The notes: a model not told the origin generated them from the sequence alone. DNA of 64,000 bases from Gluconobacter sp. P1C6_b (GCF_018811945.1 NZ_JACRVU010000001.1:9476-73475); one strand, 5' to 3'. Shown: positions 1-8,888, counted from the stretch's first letter. Translations and numbers: made by a program.

Positions 1-178
1 AAAACCGCCATTTTCTCGCGTTTTTGACCCGAAAGGCGACCGAAACGGTCCCGATTAAGGGGGGTGGGGCAAATCTTCGGCCCGACCCCGGGGGCGTAAC
101 CGCGCCAGTCACACGCGTGAAAAATTTTCCTGAAATTACGAAATGAGGTGCGCACCATCCTGCGCAGGACGGTCCAGA
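1..178. other. Non-coding lead-in to terminase; possible cos/pac region
   Basis: No supported gene. The stretch has G-runs around 59-69 and 89-94, a CACGCGTG palindrome at 112-119, and the first GGTGCGCACC palindrome at 147-156. In HK97/lambda-like phages the packaging site lies just 5' of the small terminase gene, so this is where a cos site would be expected. No cut site can be assigned from sequence alone. Confidence 0.3.
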
Positions 179-378
179 ATGTCGAAGAAACCGCCAGCAA
201 ACTGGGGAGAGATTGCAAGCGCCTACTGCGCGGGAACGCTGTCAAACCGCCAGATTGCCAAGCAGTTCGGGATTGCCGAAAGCACCCTGCGCAAGCGCAT
301 TGTGTCCGAAGGATGGGAGAAAACAGGTGCGCAAAAGGTGCGCACCCGCGCTCCAAAAGTGCGCACCGATGCGCACGC
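147..378. repeat. Phased TGCGCA palindromes in and before terS
   Basis: The perfect palindrome GGTGCGCACC occurs at 147-156 and 337-346. Close variants sit at 326-335 (GGTGCGCAAA), 358-367 (AGTGCGCACC) and 369-378 (ATGCGCACGC). Starts of the last four are 11, 21 and 11 bp apart, about one and two helical turns. They place copies of a binding-site-like element on one DNA face inside terS. Terminase small subunits often bind sites in or next to their own gene, so a packaging recognition site is the natural reading. Function is inferred. Confidence 0.4.
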
Positions 379-766
379 CGGGACGGCTGCGCCAAAACGT
401 GCCGCCCCAATCGTCGCGGAAGCCATACCGGACGACATCGAGGGCCGTCTGCTCTGCCTGGCAGAGCGAATGACCGACGAACTGGAGCAGATCACCGCAC
501 ACCATGGCGAGATCTCGGAAGCCATCGAAATCGAGACGATGGACGACGAAAACCCGCGCCGGCGTGAGGCAATGCAGAAAGCCATTAGCCATCCGGTCCG
601 GGCCAATTCGCTCAAGACGATTGCGCAGACTGTGGCACTGCTGGGCGGCAAAGGTGCCAGCAAAAAGGGCAAGAAAGAGCAGCTGAAGGACGCGGCAGAA
701 ACGGCGTCCTCCGGCCGCTTTGCTCCCATGCATCAGCCAAAGCTCGTGGTGAACAATGGCAAGTGA
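179..766 (+). CDS. Terminase small subunit
   Basis: Predicted DNA-recognition subunit of the packaging motor, 195 residues from the ATG at 179. That start has AGGAC 8 bases upstream; an ATG at 143 in the same frame has no comparable site. The N-terminus (about residues 5-50) is a helix-turn-helix of the type in small terminases, with NRQIAKQFGIAESTLRKRI as recognition helix region. The middle is acidic and helical; the C-terminus is basic and Gly/Lys-rich. The stop overlaps the start of the large terminase by 11 bases. Assignment rests on the HTH and position; sequence is otherwise poorly conserved, as usual for TerS. Confidence 0.8.
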   Translation: MSKKPPANWGEIASAYCAGTLSNRQIAKQFGIAESTLRKRIVSEGWEKTGAQKVRTRAPKVRTDAHAGTAAPKRAAPIVAEAIPDDIEGRLLCLAERMTDELEQITAHHGEISEAIEIETMDDENPRRREAMQKAISHPVRANSLKTIAQTVALLGGKGASKKGKKEQLKDAAETASSGRFAPMHQPKLVVNNGK

Positions 767-2549
767 TGGGACGGTCAAAACCACCTCACGAACGCGGAAA
801 ACTGCGCCAAAGCGGACCGGGGTCAGGAAAGCGGTCAAGCAGGCTGCTGCCATTGGCGCTGCCGTTACCACGCTCACCTGGTCGACAGCCTGTCCGGCCT
901 GGGAAAAGCGCATTTTTGCCGGCGAAAGCCTGATCCCCTGCGCACCGCTTTTTCCTGAAGCGGCCAAGCAGGGCATGGATGTCTTCAATGCCCTGAAGCT
1001 CGTCGACGTGATGGGCGAGCCAACCATCGGTGAGTCCTGCCGGCCCTGGCTGAAGGACTTCGCGGCATCCTTCTTCGGATCCTACGACCCGGACACCGGC
1101 GTTCGGCACATCAGCGAGTTTTTCCTGCTGGTCAGCAAGAAGAACACCAAATCGACCATCGCGGCCGGCGTCATGTTGACCCAGCTGGTGCTGAACTGGC
1201 GTCGATCTGCTGAATTTCTGATCCTGGCACCGACCAAGGAAGCGGCCGACAACGCCTTCAAACCAGCGAGGGACATGGTCCTGAATGACCCGGATCTGGA
1301 CGCGATCTTTCACGTCCAGCAGTACAACCGCATCATCACCCATCGGCAGACCGGGGCGACGCTCAAAGTCGTGGCTGCTGACGGCCAGTCGGTGGTCGGC
1401 AAGAAGGCGACCGGCATTCTCGTCGACGAACTCTGGGAGTTTGGCAAGAAGCCGACAGGCGAGAACATGCTCATGGAAGCCATGGGCGGCATCTCGTCGC
1501 GCCCTGAAGGTTTCGTGATCTATTTGACCACCCAGTCCGAGGAAGAGCCGGCCGGCGTCTTCAAATCGAAGCTGGACTATGCCCGTTCCGTCCGTGACGG
1601 GAAAATCCAGAACAGGAAGTTCTTCCCGGTCATCTACGAGTTCCCGGCCGCGCTGATCGAGGCCGAGAAACACAAGGATCCGGACTACTGGTACGTCACC
1701 AACCCGAACCTCGGCCTATCGGTCGGGACTGAGTTCCTGATCAGCCAGTATGACCAGCAGAAGGAAGCCGGTGAAGGCCCGCTTCGCGTCTGGATGGCCA
1801 AGCACCTCAACGTCCAAGTCGGGCTCTCCCTGCGAGAGAAGGCCTGGGCAGGTGCGAAATACTGGGAACAGCGAGGAAACCCCACCCTCACCCTGGAAGA
1901 CGTGGTCAGCCGCTCCAGTGTTCTGGTCGTGGGCATCGATGGCGGTGGCCTGGACGACTTTCTGTCCATGGCCGTGCTGGGCTGCGATACCGAGACCGAC
2001 GACTGGCTGCACTGGCAGCGAAGCTGGGTATTCCGCGACGTTCTGAAGACCCGAAAAGAGGAAGCGCCTCGCTATCTCGATTTTGAGAAACAGCATGATC
2101 TCGTGCTGGTCGAGGTCATGCAGGACGACATCATCGAGCTGGGCGAAATCGCTGCAGATCTCAATCGGTCGGGCAAGCTGGCGCTGATCGGCCTCGATCC
2201 GGCCGGTGTGGCGGAAATTGTCTTCGAGCTGCGCCGGCAGGGGATCGAGGAAGGCCAGATTGTCGGCGTCAGCCAGGGCTGGAAGCTCACCGGACCGATC
2301 AAGACCCTCGAGCGCAAGCTGGCGGACGGGTCTTTCCACCATGGCGGCCGGCCGATCATGGCCTGGGCCGTTGGCAATGCGAAAGCCCAGGCCAAAGGCA
2401 ACAACATCGAGATCACCAAGCAGCTGGCAGGCGGAAAGAAGATCGATCCCCTGATGGCGTTGTTTGATGCCGTGGCCTGCATGTCCAAAAACCCGGAGCC
2501 GCCCGGATCGAAGAGCATTTTTGATCGTGAGGATCTATGGGATTCCTGA
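756..2549 (+). CDS. Terminase large subunit
   Basis: ATPase-nuclease that drives DNA into the prohead and cuts it, 597 residues, a normal length for the HK97/lambdoid type. An N-terminal ATPase has a Walker A-like segment SKKNTKST near residues 127-134 and a Walker B ILVDE at 221-225 with the catalytic Glu. The C-terminal RNase H-like nuclease begins with a metal-binding segment GIDGGGLDD near residues 393-401, then further acidic residues around QDDIIE and GLDPAG. The gene overlaps terS and portal, so translation is probably coupled. High confidence from motifs plus context. Confidence 0.95.
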   Translation: MASDGTVKTTSRTRKTAPKRTGVRKAVKQAAAIGAAVTTLTWSTACPAWEKRIFAGESLIPCAPLFPEAAKQGMDVFNALKLVDVMGEPTIGESCRPWLKDFAASFFGSYDPDTGVRHISEFFLLVSKKNTKSTIAAGVMLTQLVLNWRRSAEFLILAPTKEAADNAFKPARDMVLNDPDLDAIFHVQQYNRIITHRQTGATLKVVAADGQSVVGKKATGILVDELWEFGKKPTGENMLMEAMGGISSRPEGFVIYLTTQSEEEPAGVFKSKLDYARSVRDGKIQNRKFFPVIYEFPAALIEAEKHKDPDYWYVTNPNLGLSVGTEFLISQYDQQKEAGEGPLRVWMAKHLNVQVGLSLREKAWAGAKYWEQRGNPTLTLEDVVSRSSVLVVGIDGGGLDDFLSMAVLGCDTETDDWLHWQRSWVFRDVLKTRKEEAPRYLDFEKQHDLVLVEVMQDDIIELGEIAADLNRSGKLALIGLDPAGVAEIVFELRRQGIEEGQIVGVSQGWKLTGPIKTLERKLADGSFHHGGRPIMAWAVGNAKAQAKGNNIEITKQLAGGKKIDPLMALFDAVACMSKNPEPPGSKSIFDREDLWDS

Positions 2550-3862
2550 ATACTATTTTCGGCGGCTCTCAGCGTCCTCCCCCGGAGCGCAAAGAGCCTG
2601 TTCTGGCCCAGAGCCTCGAAAACCCCGGCACGCCACTGTCTGACATCGGCAACTGGAGCGAGTTTCTGGGCTTGCCGGGGACCAGTGATGACTGGATTCC
2701 GCCCACCAGTGAGCGCACGGCAATGGCCTGCTCGGCCGTCTATCGCTGCGTCACTCTGGAAGCCGGCGTCATCGCAGGCCTACCCCTGAGGATTTACCGG
2801 CTTTCTGACGATGGCCAGCGCGAAGAGCTGCCGAACCACCGGCTGATTCCGTTGCTTCAGACCGCGCCATTTCCGGGCCGCTCTCTGACGGCGTTCTCCT
2901 GGCGGGAACTCTGGGGTGTGAATGTCCTGCTGTGGGGCAACCACTACAGCGCCATCCGCTATGATGGGGCTGGCCGGGTCATCGGGTTTGAAGCCTTCAT
3001 GCCCTGGCAGGTCCAGGTGGTGCGCCTGCCGGGCAAGGCCGGGGTGAACTTCTACGTCTGCACCCATGATGATGGCACCAGCGAGGTGCTGCATCAGGAA
3101 GACGTGCTGCATATCCCCGGTCCGGGCTTTGACGGAATCAAGGGTCTGTCCCGGATCCAGTCTTTTGCGCGTGGCTCTGTCGGTCTGGCGCGCTCTATGG
3201 AAGAACGCACCGGCCGAGTCCATCAGAACGCCTCAATGCCGAGCGGCATCATGCAGGTACAGGGCAAGATGTCGGATGACGGGTTTCGTCGTCTCAGACG
3301 ACAGCTCCAGGAAGCCCATTCCGGTGTCGCCAACTGGGGAAAGACCGTCATCGCGGATGAAGGGTCGAAATACACGCCCTTTCAGCTGTCGCCGCAGGAT
3401 CTCCAAACGATCGAGGCCAGACGTTACCAGGTGGCCGACATATCGCGCTTTTTCGGCGTACCGCTGCATCTGCTGAACGAGACGGACAAAACGTCGTCTT
3501 GGGGAACGGGTCTGGCCGAGAACACGCTGGCTTATCTGATCTTCTCGCTCGATGCGGACCTGCGCCGGATCGAAAGCGAGCTGAACTACAAGCTGTTCTC
3601 CAACACGCGCCTTTTCGTGGAATTTGACCGCGATGGGCTGCTCTCCATGGATCCGGAGAAAACCGCGACGGTCATGCAGAGCGAGATCTCCAGCGGTGTC
3701 AGCACGATCAACGAGGCACGCCGGAAGAAAAATCGTCCACCCGTGAAGGGCGGCGATATTCCGCTGATCAACAGCACCAACGTGCCGTTGACGACACAGG
3801 CGGCGAAAGGGCCAGACAAGCCTGCGCCTGTTCCTCAACCTTCACCAGGGCAACAGGAATGA
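2537..3862 (+). CDS. Phage portal protein (HK97 family)
   Basis: Forms the dodecameric ring at the capsid vertex through which DNA enters and leaves. The 441 residues match HK97 gp3-type portals in length and layout: an N-terminal segment with SAVYRCVTLEAGVIAGLPL, a central wing/stem region, a conserved stretch around FGVPLHLLNETDKTSSWG (near residues 312-330) typical of this family, and a proline-rich tail. Start overlaps the large terminase by 13 bases and the stop overlaps the protease start in ATGA, the usual head-gene coupling. Confidence 0.95.
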   Translation: MGFLNTIFGGSQRPPPERKEPVLAQSLENPGTPLSDIGNWSEFLGLPGTSDDWIPPTSERTAMACSAVYRCVTLEAGVIAGLPLRIYRLSDDGQREELPNHRLIPLLQTAPFPGRSLTAFSWRELWGVNVLLWGNHYSAIRYDGAGRVIGFEAFMPWQVQVVRLPGKAGVNFYVCTHDDGTSEVLHQEDVLHIPGPGFDGIKGLSRIQSFARGSVGLARSMEERTGRVHQNASMPSGIMQVQGKMSDDGFRRLRRQLQEAHSGVANWGKTVIADEGSKYTPFQLSPQDLQTIEARRYQVADISRFFGVPLHLLNETDKTSSWGTGLAENTLAYLIFSLDADLRRIESELNYKLFSNTRLFVEFDRDGLLSMDPEKTATVMQSEISSGVSTINEARRKKNRPPVKGGDIPLINSTNVPLTTQAAKGPDKPAPVPQPSPGQQE

Positions 3863-4593
3863 AACGCTACAATGCCCAGGCGGGCCGGTTCTCGAACCGG
3901 GCGCTGCTGGCCTTCACGCAGGCAGGGCTTCCACAGACTCTGAGTAGCCGGCCACGGGCCGACGGCCAGCCGGCCGAGATCCTGCTCTATGACGAAATCG
4001 GCTTCTGGGGCGTGACAGCCAAGGATTTCGCCACCCAGCTGGCGCAGGTCGGTCCCGGACCGATCAATCTGCGCATCAACAGCCCAGGCGGTGACGTCTT
4101 CGATGGCCTCGCGATTTATTCGTCGCTCAAGCAGCATGATGGCACGGTCAACGTCATCATCGACGGCCTGGCCGCCTCGGCCGCCTCCTATATCGCCCTT
4201 GCCGGCGATACGGTCTCGATCGCGCCCAATGCCTTCATGATGATCCACAATGCCTGGGGGCTTGTGATCGGCAACAAGGCCGACATGACGGCTACGGCAG
4301 ATGTCATGGGCAAGATCGATGGCCAGATGGCAGCGCTCTACTCAGGCAAGACAGGCCAGAGCGTCGATGACATTTCGGCCCTAATGGATGCCGAGACCTG
4401 GTTTACGGCCCAGGAGGCCCTGGATGCAGGTCTGGCGGACGTCATCATCGATGATGACCGCTCCGGGGGTGGATCTCCCTCAGCCAGGGCAATTCAGCCG
4501 CCGCCTGAGGATCTGCTCGCGCAGGCCGGGGAAATCGCCCTCGCCTCACGCCGGCGCATGGCCCGTCTGGCCGAAGCCGAGAACGCTCTCTGA
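3859..4593 (+). CDS. Prohead protease, ClpP-like (S14)
   Basis: Matures the prohead by cleaving capsid and scaffold segments. The 244-residue protein has a ClpP fold: INSPGGDVFDGLAIY, then GLAASAASYIA with the predicted catalytic Ser107, then MMIHNAWG with His130, and an Asp near 177 in the MDAETWFTAQEALDAGL segment. It is therefore the S14 type of head protease rather than the herpes-assemblin-like HK97 gp4. It lies directly between portal and capsid genes. No separate scaffold gene is seen; the coiled-coil N-terminus of the capsid protein can serve as scaffold. Confidence 0.93.
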   Translation: MKRYNAQAGRFSNRALLAFTQAGLPQTLSSRPRADGQPAEILLYDEIGFWGVTAKDFATQLAQVGPGPINLRINSPGGDVFDGLAIYSSLKQHDGTVNVIIDGLAASAASYIALAGDTVSIAPNAFMMIHNAWGLVIGNKADMTATADVMGKIDGQMAALYSGKTGQSVDDISALMDAETWFTAQEALDAGLADVIIDDDRSGGGSPSARAIQPPPEDLLAQAGEIALASRRRMARLAEAENAL

Positions 4594-4648
4594 CCATGCC
4601 CTGACCGACCTTCCGACGAGGTGGCATCAGGCCATGACTTTTCTGGAA

Positions 4649-4680
4649 TGCCGCGCACGAAGCGCGGCAGGTCCTCCTTT
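4649..4680 (+). promoter_or_regulatory. GC-rich hairpin between protease and capsid genes
   Basis: TGCCGCGC (4649-4656) pairs perfectly with GCGCGGCA (4662-4669) around a 5-base loop, followed by a pyrimidine run TCCTCCTTT. It is 33 bases upstream of the preferred capsid start. With few consecutive T residues it is a weak terminator at best; an mRNA-stabilising or processing hairpin for the highly expressed capsid gene is equally possible. Confidence 0.4.
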
Positions 4681-4701
4681 CATTGCAAAACAGGAATACC
4701 C

Positions 4702-5940
4702 ATGCGTTCCAAGGAACTGCGCGCCAAGCGTGCAAAGCTGATTTCTGACGCCCGCGCTTCGATCAACGGCGAAACCGTCACTGCCGAACAGAACGCCCAG
4801 TTCGATGCCATGATGGCCGAAGCTGACGAGCTCAAGGCGCGGATCGACCGCATCGAGGCCGCAGAGGCAGCCGAAGCAGAACTGGCTGGCCAGATCGCTG
4901 CCCGTGGCGAACACGAAGGCCGTGGCGCTGATGAACAGCGCGACCGTGAGACGCAGGAAGTCCGCGTCTTCGGTGCCTGGCTGCGTGGCGGCATGGACAA
5001 CCTCTCCGGAGAGGACCGTGTGTTCGCGCTGAACCAGGCGCGACTGGGGACCGAGTTCCGCGCTGCCCAGAGCACCCAGACCGGCCAGGCTGGCGGCTAC
5101 CTCGTGCCCCCGCTCTTCGCTGATCAGCTGCTGGTGGCCCTGAAGGCCTATTTCACGGCACTGGATCTGTTCGACGAGATTCCCACCGCAACTGGCGCAC
5201 CGCTGCCCTGGCCGACCAATGACGACACGGCAGCCCGTGCCAAGATCATCGGTGAGAACACCACGATCGGCACCAGCGACCTGAAGTTCGGGATCTCCAG
5301 CGTCCTGGCCTATCTGTATGCCACGGATGCCGTCCTGGTGCCCTGGACGCTGATGCAGGATTCCTTCCTGGATCTGGATGCCTTCCTGCGCACTGCTCTG
5401 GCTACGCGCTTCGGCCGCACGCTGGCAGATGATCTGACCAATGGCACCGGAACGAACATGCCGCAGGGTGTCTGCACGGCCGCTGGCGTGGGTGCAACCA
5501 CGGCAACCGTCGCCATTGGCTATGACGACATCCTCGACCTGCAGCACAGCGTGGATCCGGCCTATCGTCAGGGCGCTTCGTTCATGCTGAACGACACGAC
5601 GTTCAAGGCTCTGCGCAAGCTGAAGGATGACGAAGGCCGTCCGCTGTGGTCTCCGTCCATCGCTGCGGGCGCACCGGACACGTTCGCGGGCTCTCCGCTG
5701 AACATCAACCAGAGCATGCCGGACATCGCGGCCGGCAATAAGGCCATGCTGTTCGGCAACTTCAAGAACTATAAGTTCCGCAACGTGAAGGGCATGTCCG
5801 TCGTCCGCCTCAATGAGCGTTACGCAGACTCCTTGCAGACGGCATTCTTCGGATACGGCCGCTACGGCGGGGGCATGCCGACACCTGGGGCCGCCATCAA
5901 GGCCCTCCAGACGGGCACCGCAGCACCCGCTGGCGGCTGA
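4702..5940 (+). CDS. Major capsid protein (HK97 gp5-like)
   Basis: Main shell protein, 412 residues from ATG 4702, which has AGGAAT 5 bases upstream. The frame is open from 4621, but that earlier stretch contains a hairpin and does not look like capsid sequence. The first 100 residues are a charged coiled-coil delta domain (RAKRAKLISDARASING through the Glu/Ala-rich part) expected to scaffold assembly and be clipped by the protease. The rest is the HK97 fold with typical segments GGYLVPP and DLFDEIPTATGAPLPWP and a C-terminal FFGYGRYGGG. Codon use is strongly biased to C/G-ending codons, as expected for high expression. Confidence 0.95.
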   Translation: MRSKELRAKRAKLISDARASINGETVTAEQNAQFDAMMAEADELKARIDRIEAAEAAEAELAGQIAARGEHEGRGADEQRDRETQEVRVFGAWLRGGMDNLSGEDRVFALNQARLGTEFRAAQSTQTGQAGGYLVPPLFADQLLVALKAYFTALDLFDEIPTATGAPLPWPTNDDTAARAKIIGENTTIGTSDLKFGISSVLAYLYATDAVLVPWTLMQDSFLDLDAFLRTALATRFGRTLADDLTNGTGTNMPQGVCTAAGVGATTATVAIGYDDILDLQHSVDPAYRQGASFMLNDTTFKALRKLKDDEGRPLWSPSIAAGAPDTFAGSPLNINQSMPDIAAGNKAMLFGNFKNYKFRNVKGMSVVRLNERYADSLQTAFFGYGRYGGGMPTPGAAIKALQTGTAAPAGG

Positions 5941-5961
5941 TCCAGTGCAGGAGACTGATCA

Positions 5962-6612
5962 GTGAGAAGCATTTCCGTCGGGTCAGCTCCTGCACTGGTG
6001 CCTCTGGCCTCTCTGGAAGACCTGAAGGCAGATCTGGGCATCACGGATGCCCAGTCTGACCAGGCTCTTCAGCGCTTTCTTATGGATGCCACGCAAGTCG
6101 TCCTGGCATTCATCGGCCGGCCGGTCCTGTCCCAGACCTGGCAGGATCAGGTCTTTGTGCCTCATTTTCCACGCACACTGTCCCTTCTGGTCGGGGCCTA
6201 CCCCGTCCAGAAGGTTCTGGGGATACTCCGCAACGGGACAGCGCTGTCGCAGGACGAAGTCGATGACCTCGTCATCGCGGATGAGTGCGGCGAGATCTAC
6301 CGGCCCGATACGGAACGGCCGTTCTGGCCACCGGGCCGCTATGAGATCACCTATCAGGCTGGATACCAGCCACCGGCCACGCAGGACGATGGCACAGCGC
6401 TTCCCGGGAATATTCCCCGACCGATCCAGCTTGCCATCCGAAGGGTCGCAGCAGCGTCCTATTATGCCGAAGGTCGCGACCCGGCCCTGAAGTCAGAAAG
6501 TGCTCAGGGCATCGGATCGACCAGCTGGGTCACACCAGATCCAACCCTGGGCGGGCTGACACCTGAAGCGGCTGGTCTGGTCCAGCGCTACCAGTCTTCG
6601 GGGATAGGATAA
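5962..6612 (+). CDS. Head-tail connector (gp6-like)
   Basis: Predicted adaptor ring that binds below the portal. The 216-residue protein begins at GTG 5962 with GGAG 8 bases upstream. It has the usual gp6-type start (LASLEDLKADLGITDAQSDQAL, an alpha-helical segment on covering up to 40 residues) followed by a beta-rich domain with PVQKVLGIL and RYEITYQAGY. It sits directly after the capsid gene, the position of HK97 gp6-like connectors. The C-terminal 30 residues extend past the conserved domain. Confidence 0.85.
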   Translation: MRSISVGSAPALVPLASLEDLKADLGITDAQSDQALQRFLMDATQVVLAFIGRPVLSQTWQDQVFVPHFPRTLSLLVGAYPVQKVLGILRNGTALSQDEVDDLVIADECGEIYRPDTERPFWPPGRYEITYQAGYQPPATQDDGTALPGNIPRPIQLAIRRVAAASYYAEGRDPALKSESAQGIGSTSWVTPDPTLGGLTPEAAGLVQRYQSSGIG

Positions 6613-6938
6613 TGGGATATCAGGAAGCCTGCCGTCGCCGGCAGATCCGCAGGAAAGGCCGGCTGATGACGCTGACACGGCCGAGCGGGACCAAACCGGT
6701 CACACTGATGGCCTATGCCGCGCCGCCTGCGACGGCGGCACTGGAAACAGGCGTATCCGTCATGCCTTTCGTGGCGGAAACCCTGAACGACGAACTGGCA
6801 GCAGCAGCCTACGGACAGCCCGCCAACGCGGACATCCTGACGGATGGTGGCCGCCAATACGCGCTGACAGATGCCGCACCCGTCTATGACGGCAGCGAGC
6901 TCTGCGGCTGGAAACTCATTGCAGCAGGTGGAACATGA
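6612..6938 (+). CDS. Probable head closure / head-tail joining protein
   Basis: Small protein of 108 residues lying between the connector and the tail terminator, where head-closure (stopper) proteins are encoded. It starts in a TAATG overlap at 6612; an alternative ATG at 6666 follows a good AGGAAAGG site and would drop the basic leader RRRQIRRKG. Sequence shows short beta-rich segments but I do not recognise a family, so the role is inferred from position. It ends in an ATGA overlap with the next gene. Confidence 0.6.
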   Translation: MGYQEACRRRQIRRKGRLMTLTRPSGTKPVTLMAYAAPPATAALETGVSVMPFVAETLNDELAAAAYGQPANADILTDGGRQYALTDAAPVYDGSELCGWKLIAAGGT

Positions 6939-7357
6939 CCTCACCCGTCGTCTGGCAGGATGCCTTTGATCGCGCCACGGCCGCCGCCACGCCGCTGGGA
7001 CTGGTGGTCAAGGATGCACTGGCACAGGATCAAGAGACGAACAGCAGTCCATGGGTCTATTTCGAGACGGCGAGCGCCTCCTCCGGACGTCTGGGCGTGG
7101 GTGAGATCGTCGACGAAGAAACCGGCCAGATCTGGCTGCACCTGATGGTGCGGCGCGGAACGGGCGCGATCGACGCCATTACGAAACGCAAGGCTCTGTC
7201 CGTCGCGTTTCGGGTTCCGGTCGCGCCGCTGCCTGCCGGTCTGTTCTACGACGATCAGGGCTTCGATCCGCCTGACGACGATCAGACCGGCAACTGGGTC
7301 CGCTTCTCTTTGATGGTGGATTATCGCTACCAGGACATGGTCCTGTCGGCGTCTTGA
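6935..7357 (+). CDS. Probable tail terminator protein
   Basis: The 140-residue protein resembles tail-terminator-like proteins: an N-terminal helix (VWQDAFDRATAAATPLGL), a beta strand WVYFETASA, a central sheet with IWLHLMVRRGTGAIDAI and a C-terminal NWVRFSLMVDYRYQD typical of the fold that caps the tail tube. It is the last gene before an intrinsic terminator and the tail tube gene. Family naming is from fold features and synteny. Confidence 0.7.
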   Translation: MTSPVVWQDAFDRATAAATPLGLVVKDALAQDQETNSSPWVYFETASASSGRLGVGEIVDEETGQIWLHLMVRRGTGAIDAITKRKALSVAFRVPVAPLPAGLFYDDQGFDPPDDDQTGNWVRFSLMVDYRYQDMVLSAS

Positions 7358-7369
7358 AATTCCTGACAC

Positions 7370-7394
7370 AGCCACCTCCGGGTGGCTTTTTTTA
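7370..7394 (+). terminator. Intrinsic terminator/attenuator before tail tube gene
   Basis: GCCACC-TCCG-GGTGGC forms a 6-bp stem with a 4-base loop, followed by seven T residues. The Shine-Dalgarno sequence of the tail tube gene starts a few bases further on, so this separates the head-joining genes from the tail genes unless polymerase is antiterminated. Confidence 0.8.
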
Positions 7395-7405
7395 TGAGGT
7401 GAGAC

Positions 7406-8374
7406 ATGGTCTTTACCGGTGCCACGGCGGGCTATCAGGCCGCCGCGCAGGCGAACGATACCGCCATTTCCTATGCCATGGAGCCAACTTACGGCGTTGC
7501 GGCTACAGGAAATTACCAGCGCACCCGCTTTACGGGTGAAAACTTCAAGCAGACAGACACGACCCAGCGTCCGGACGAAATCAATGCCGATATCGAGGCC
7601 GCACAGGCCGTTCTGACGCAGACCTCCGTGGCCGGCACACTGTCGGGCGCGCTGTCTTACGGTACCTATGACGACATGCTGGCGGCCGTGCTGGGCGCAG
7701 ACTGGGATGACAACGTCGTGCAGAACGGGGCGGTCGTGAAGACCTGGACGCTCATCGAAAAGATGAACGCCAAATGGCTGGTGCGTCCAGGCAGCTACTG
7801 CACCCAGGCGCAGCTGACCTTTGCCCAGGGCAGCTTTGCGTCGACGTCTTTTGACTTCTCCTGCAAGCAGCAGACGCTCGCGGACGCCGATCCGGCCACG
7901 ACCTACACCGACGCGCCCACGGGTCGTGTCTTCAACACGGTCGACAACTTCGTCGGCATGACCGTGAACGGCGTGGCTCCGGATGGCTGCGTCAAGCAGG
8001 TCCAGATCACGCTGGCCCGCGATGGCGCAGGTTCGGATTATGGGATGGGACATGCCGATGCCTGTGGCATCCGTGTCGGTCAGATCCTCGCTTCGGGCTC
8101 GGCGCAGATCTTCTTCAAGACCTGGGACATGTATCAGGTCTGGGCCAATGGCACGCAGGGTCCGATCGTCACTACGGTCAAGGACGCGGACGGCAACAGC
8201 TATGTCCTGACCTTCCTGAATGCGGCGCTGCGTAATCCGGTCATCAATGCCGGCAGCAAGAACACCTCGATCGTCGCCACCTTCGACATCGAGGGCAATC
8301 CGCAGGCTGGCGGTGGCACGTTCAAGATCCAGCGCATCCCGGCGGCACCTCCAGCCGCGCCTTCTGGCGGCTGA
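7406..8374 (+). CDS. Major tail tube protein
   Basis: Predicted subunit of the flexible siphophage tail tube, 322 residues. The start has GAGGTGAG upstream, a strong ribosome site suited to an abundant product. The protein is beta-rich with repeated Gly/Thr/Ser segments (SVAGTLSGALSYGTYDDML, then WLVRPGSYCTQAQLTFAQG) as in lambda gpV-like tube proteins, and it directly precedes the chaperone frameshift pair, the diagnostic neighbourhood. The Ala/Pro/Gly tail at the C-terminus is likely disordered. Confidence 0.88.
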   Translation: MVFTGATAGYQAAAQANDTAISYAMEPTYGVAATGNYQRTRFTGENFKQTDTTQRPDEINADIEAAQAVLTQTSVAGTLSGALSYGTYDDMLAAVLGADWDDNVVQNGAVVKTWTLIEKMNAKWLVRPGSYCTQAQLTFAQGSFASTSFDFSCKQQTLADADPATTYTDAPTGRVFNTVDNFVGMTVNGVAPDGCVKQVQITLARDGAGSDYGMGHADACGIRVGQILASGSAQIFFKTWDMYQVWANGTQGPIVTTVKDADGNSYVLTFLNAALRNPVINAGSKNTSIVATFDIEGNPQAGGGTFKIQRIPAAPPAAPSGG

Positions 8375-8425
8375 TCCCCGGATCTCCGCGCTTTTTATCC
8401 CTCATTTCAGACTGGAAAAATTAAC

Positions 8426-8863
8426 ATGGCCAAGCTCTCTACCTTTTCGCGCGATCTCGCCAGGGTTTCCGAAGGCGAGGAAATCGAAGTCGGCCCGGAA
8501 GGCAGCACCTTCTTCATCACCACGCGCGGCTTCACACCGGCCTATCGTGACACGCTCTATGCGCTGCGTCTCGAAGCCGCCCGCGATCTGAACCGCACTC
8601 AGCGTGCCGGTGCCGGCTTCTACGCGCCCGACGCGCTGCCACCGACCACAGACGATGTCTGTCAGGGCAAGGCGATTGCCCGTGAATGCGTCCAGGGTGT
8701 GCGGGGTCTGGATGGAGCTGATGATCAGCCGGTTTCTGTCGAGGATTTCCGCAGCATGCTGGAAAGCGGCAACTACCCGGCTCTGACCACGCTGGCCATT
8801 ATGGCGGCTGGCCGCGTTGGCAGTGACCGCGCCGAACAGGCCAAGGCCGCAGCGGGAAACTGA
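8426..8863 (+). CDS. Tail assembly chaperone, short form (gpG-like)
   Basis: The 145-residue product lies between the tail tube and tape measure genes, the position of lambda G. It is helical and acidic and ends GN just after a G GGA AAC heptamer (8854-8860) that abuts the TGA. Ribosomes that slip by -1 continue into the frame ending at 9240, giving a 271-residue gpG-T-like fusion. The chaperone is expected to coat the tape measure during tail assembly and leave before maturation. Start at 8426 follows a purine-rich stretch. High confidence from synteny plus the slippery site. Confidence 0.85.
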   Translation: MAKLSTFSRDLARVSEGEEIEVGPEGSTFFITTRGFTPAYRDTLYALRLEAARDLNRTQRAGAGFYAPDALPPTTDDVCQGKAIARECVQGVRGLDGADDQPVSVEDFRSMLESGNYPALTTLAIMAAGRVGSDRAEQAKAAAGN

Positions 8864-8888
8864 TTGCAGCACTCCAGTGGGAACTGGA
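8854..8888 (+). promoter_or_regulatory. Programmed -1 ribosomal frameshift signal
   Basis: The heptamer G GGA AAC at 8854-8860 is in the correct phase for tandem slippage in the frame of the upstream chaperone, and the very next zero-frame codon is TGA. A stem TCCAGT (8873-8878) with ACTGGA (8883-8888) and GGGA loop lies 12 bases downstream and could stimulate slipping. The -1 frame is open from here to 9240. Confidence 0.88.
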
